NCBI GenBank assembly: GCA_029721435.1
Contig: CM056583.1
Coordinates: 54,911,620-54,975,619, forward strand
DNA from: Gymnothorax reevesii
Taxonomy: Eukaryota > Chordata > Actinopteri > Anguilliformes > Muraenidae
Direction: 5' to 3'
Length of the DNA: 64,000 bases
Shown here: positions 62,495-64,000 of the stretch, piece after piece
How the letters are laid out: each line of letters opens with the position of its first letter
How positions within the stretch are numbered: position 1 is the first letter of the stretch
Position numbers and translations under genes: made by a program
Notes under the pieces: model-generated
What the model saw: only the letters and a program-made list of their open reading frames with translations
The model's database searches: none
What the model was told of the DNA's origin: nothing

Positions 62495-63230
62495 TGAGTG
62501 GCTGCTGGACAGATATGGTCCATTGCCTCGGGAGACACGGGTCTAAGATTTGTTTCCAAATGGCAATCATGTTTTCTTGGGCATTTCATGGAGATGATTC
62601 ACAGCCTCACAGAACATTCTGGAAGTGGCTGAATATTCTTGTGGAGTGAATGACATTCCACAACCAAAGGACCTGCTGAAGATTTGTCTCGCACTCTTTA
62701 CTGCCTACAAAGTTTTTTTTAAAAAATGGGATGAAATTTGATAACTGACGTATCTGTTTCTGTTACCCGAACCAAGATTATCTACCAAAAATGTGTTATT
62801 TGTATCAGTGCTGACTTTTAAAAGTTGTGTAAATGTGGATTTAACCGTGCCATTGTTTTCTATGGATTCAGGCATCATTTATGCTTTTTTTGTTGAATTG
62901 CTTGTCAAAAAACCTGCCCTTTTTTAAGGTTTGTGTAACTTCCTCCCCTGCTTTTGTTTTATTTGTAAGAATTTATTATTTATTTTTTTGTATGTGTCCT
63001 TGCTTGGACAACTTCCTGTAACATCCCAGGTTTTAAAGGTTATTAATTTATACAGCTGTATCAGTTTGATAGGGGCGGAGCAATTTCAGTCCCCAGGTTT
63101 GAATCACAATGCTGTTTTAGTCTTTTGTAAAGATATAAAAGGTTTAATAGAAGCCTGAAATTGTAGATGCCTACAGGTAGCATCAGTCCTGTGGGTCTGA
63201 TCTGTAATAAAATATGGATATTTTTGAGGG
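62495..63230 (+). other. marveld2: marveld2 3' UTR with polyadenylation signal
   Basis: Follows the stop codon. AATAAA at 63206-63211 is followed by a T/G-rich stretch (TTTTTGAGGGGTTGTG) at about 63220-63236, fitting cleavage near 63225-63230. Confidence 0.7.
63206..63211 (+). terminator. Polyadenylation signal AATAAA of marveld2
   Basis: Canonical hexamer about 710 bases after the stop with a downstream GU-rich element. No earlier AATAAA was seen in the 3' UTR. Confidence 0.7.
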
Positions 63231-63394
63231 GTTGTGAAGAAGTGACCATTCTCATTCTGAGAAACATGCTGAAAATTATACAGCTTGATTTCAGTGGAAC
63301 ATTTATCTTGCCTTATCAACTGTTGAAGACATGCATCTCAGAACAAAGTGTATTCTTTGAGTGCAAATGACACTGATCCAAGCCCAGAAGCGAC

Positions 63395-63880
63395 AAAGAA
63401 CCTTTATACCATCTACCACCATGTTTGACTGTTGGTTTGAATTCTGAGTCGGCTTTAAGTCAGATGTAAGGGGACTCATGTCTTCCAAGAAATTCTACCT
63501 TTGCTAATGCGATCAGCACTTACGTGGTACTCCTTTGCCAGTCTGTGGCTAAAATATTTTAAAGGTAACAATAAGGGTGGCAGCAGAAAGCAATATTGCT
63601 GGCCAGTTGTGTGGAATCCCAATCTGTCACTGCTCTCTGCAGAAGCTGCACTCTGTTTTCAGTAGCATGTCCCAACAGGCACGGAGTAGCTGACGGCAAG
63701 CTGATTCATCTGCTTGGAAAAACCCGGAATCAATCTCCCGTGGTCTGGTGGCCTCCCTTCCTCCTCAGAATGAGTCAGTGTTTTTGGACAAAAACAGTTT
63801 TATTTTGCCATCAGTTCAACAGTTCTAAATGTGGTGCTCTTACTGGGTCCCATACCTGCCACTGCAGCCTTATATTATCA
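63395..63880. repeat. Probable antisense Tc1-type remnant
   Basis: ACCACCATGTTTGACTGTTG followed by CAGATGTAAGGGGACTCATG and CTTCCAAGAAATTCTACCTT resembles the reverse strand of an old teleost Tc1 transposase. Strongly decayed; downstream of marveld2. Confidence 0.4.
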
Positions 63881-64000
63881 GTTGTGAAGATTTGAATGCA
63901 TACCACTCTAATCCCCAACTGCACCCCACCTCTCAAATTCCACTCCTAAGCTAAGTGCACTTTACAGTTTTCTATGCTTATTTGCAGTGTTTTAGTCAGA

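Noticed and set aside
1..64000. CRISPR arrays, tRNA or rRNA genes, endogenous retroviruses
   Set aside because: No regularly spaced repeats with unique spacers, no tRNA or rRNA signatures, and no gag/pol/env-type reading frames or LTR pairs were seen.

Overview
The window is vertebrate nuclear DNA, almost certainly from a ray-finned (teleost) fish. Genes are split into small exons with consensus GT/AG borders, introns are AT-rich and full of Tc1/mariner, hAT, L1-Tx1 and L2-like copies typical of fish, and both recognisable genes are vertebrate single-copy genes. The species cannot be named from the sequence. There are no bacterial operons, CRISPR arrays, rRNA or tRNA genes, and no viral genes were recognised.

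Positions 1-33,988, minus strand: zfyve16 (endofin), a FYVE-domain endosomal protein. Sixteen coding exons can be joined with consistent reading phase, giving 1,452 codons from the ATG at 33,951 to the window edge. The last part of the C-terminal domain (roughly 60-70 residues by family length) and the stop codon lie to the left of position 1. The introns carry four Tc1-like insertions or derivatives, an L1-Tx1 retrotransposon with a Tc1 copy nested in it, a second 5'-truncated non-LTR retrotransposon, and a nearly perfect 546-bp duplication that carries a copy of exon 10.

Positions 33,989-49,030: intergenic or 5' non-coding sequence between the two divergently transcribed genes. No protein gene was recognised. 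It holds a (TA)n tract, Tc1-derived remnants and a 1.85-kb foldback structure with arms of about 540 bp.

Positions 49,049-63,230, plus strand: marveld2 (tricellulin), a four-span MARVEL protein of tricellular tight junctions. Five coding exons join to a complete 532-codon reading frame, followed by a 3' UTR with an AATAAA signal. Its first intron contains a 3,987-bp hAT-like element with an exact 8-bp target duplication and long terminal inverted repeats; its last intron contains another Tc1 copy.

The two genes are functionally unrelated (endosomal BMP/TGF-beta signalling and trafficking versus epithelial junction sealing). No convincing new multi-gene system was found. The most unusual features are structural: the exon-10 copy lodged inside a retrotransposon within the same gene, the hAT-like element with kilobase-scale nested inverted repeats, and the intergenic foldback.
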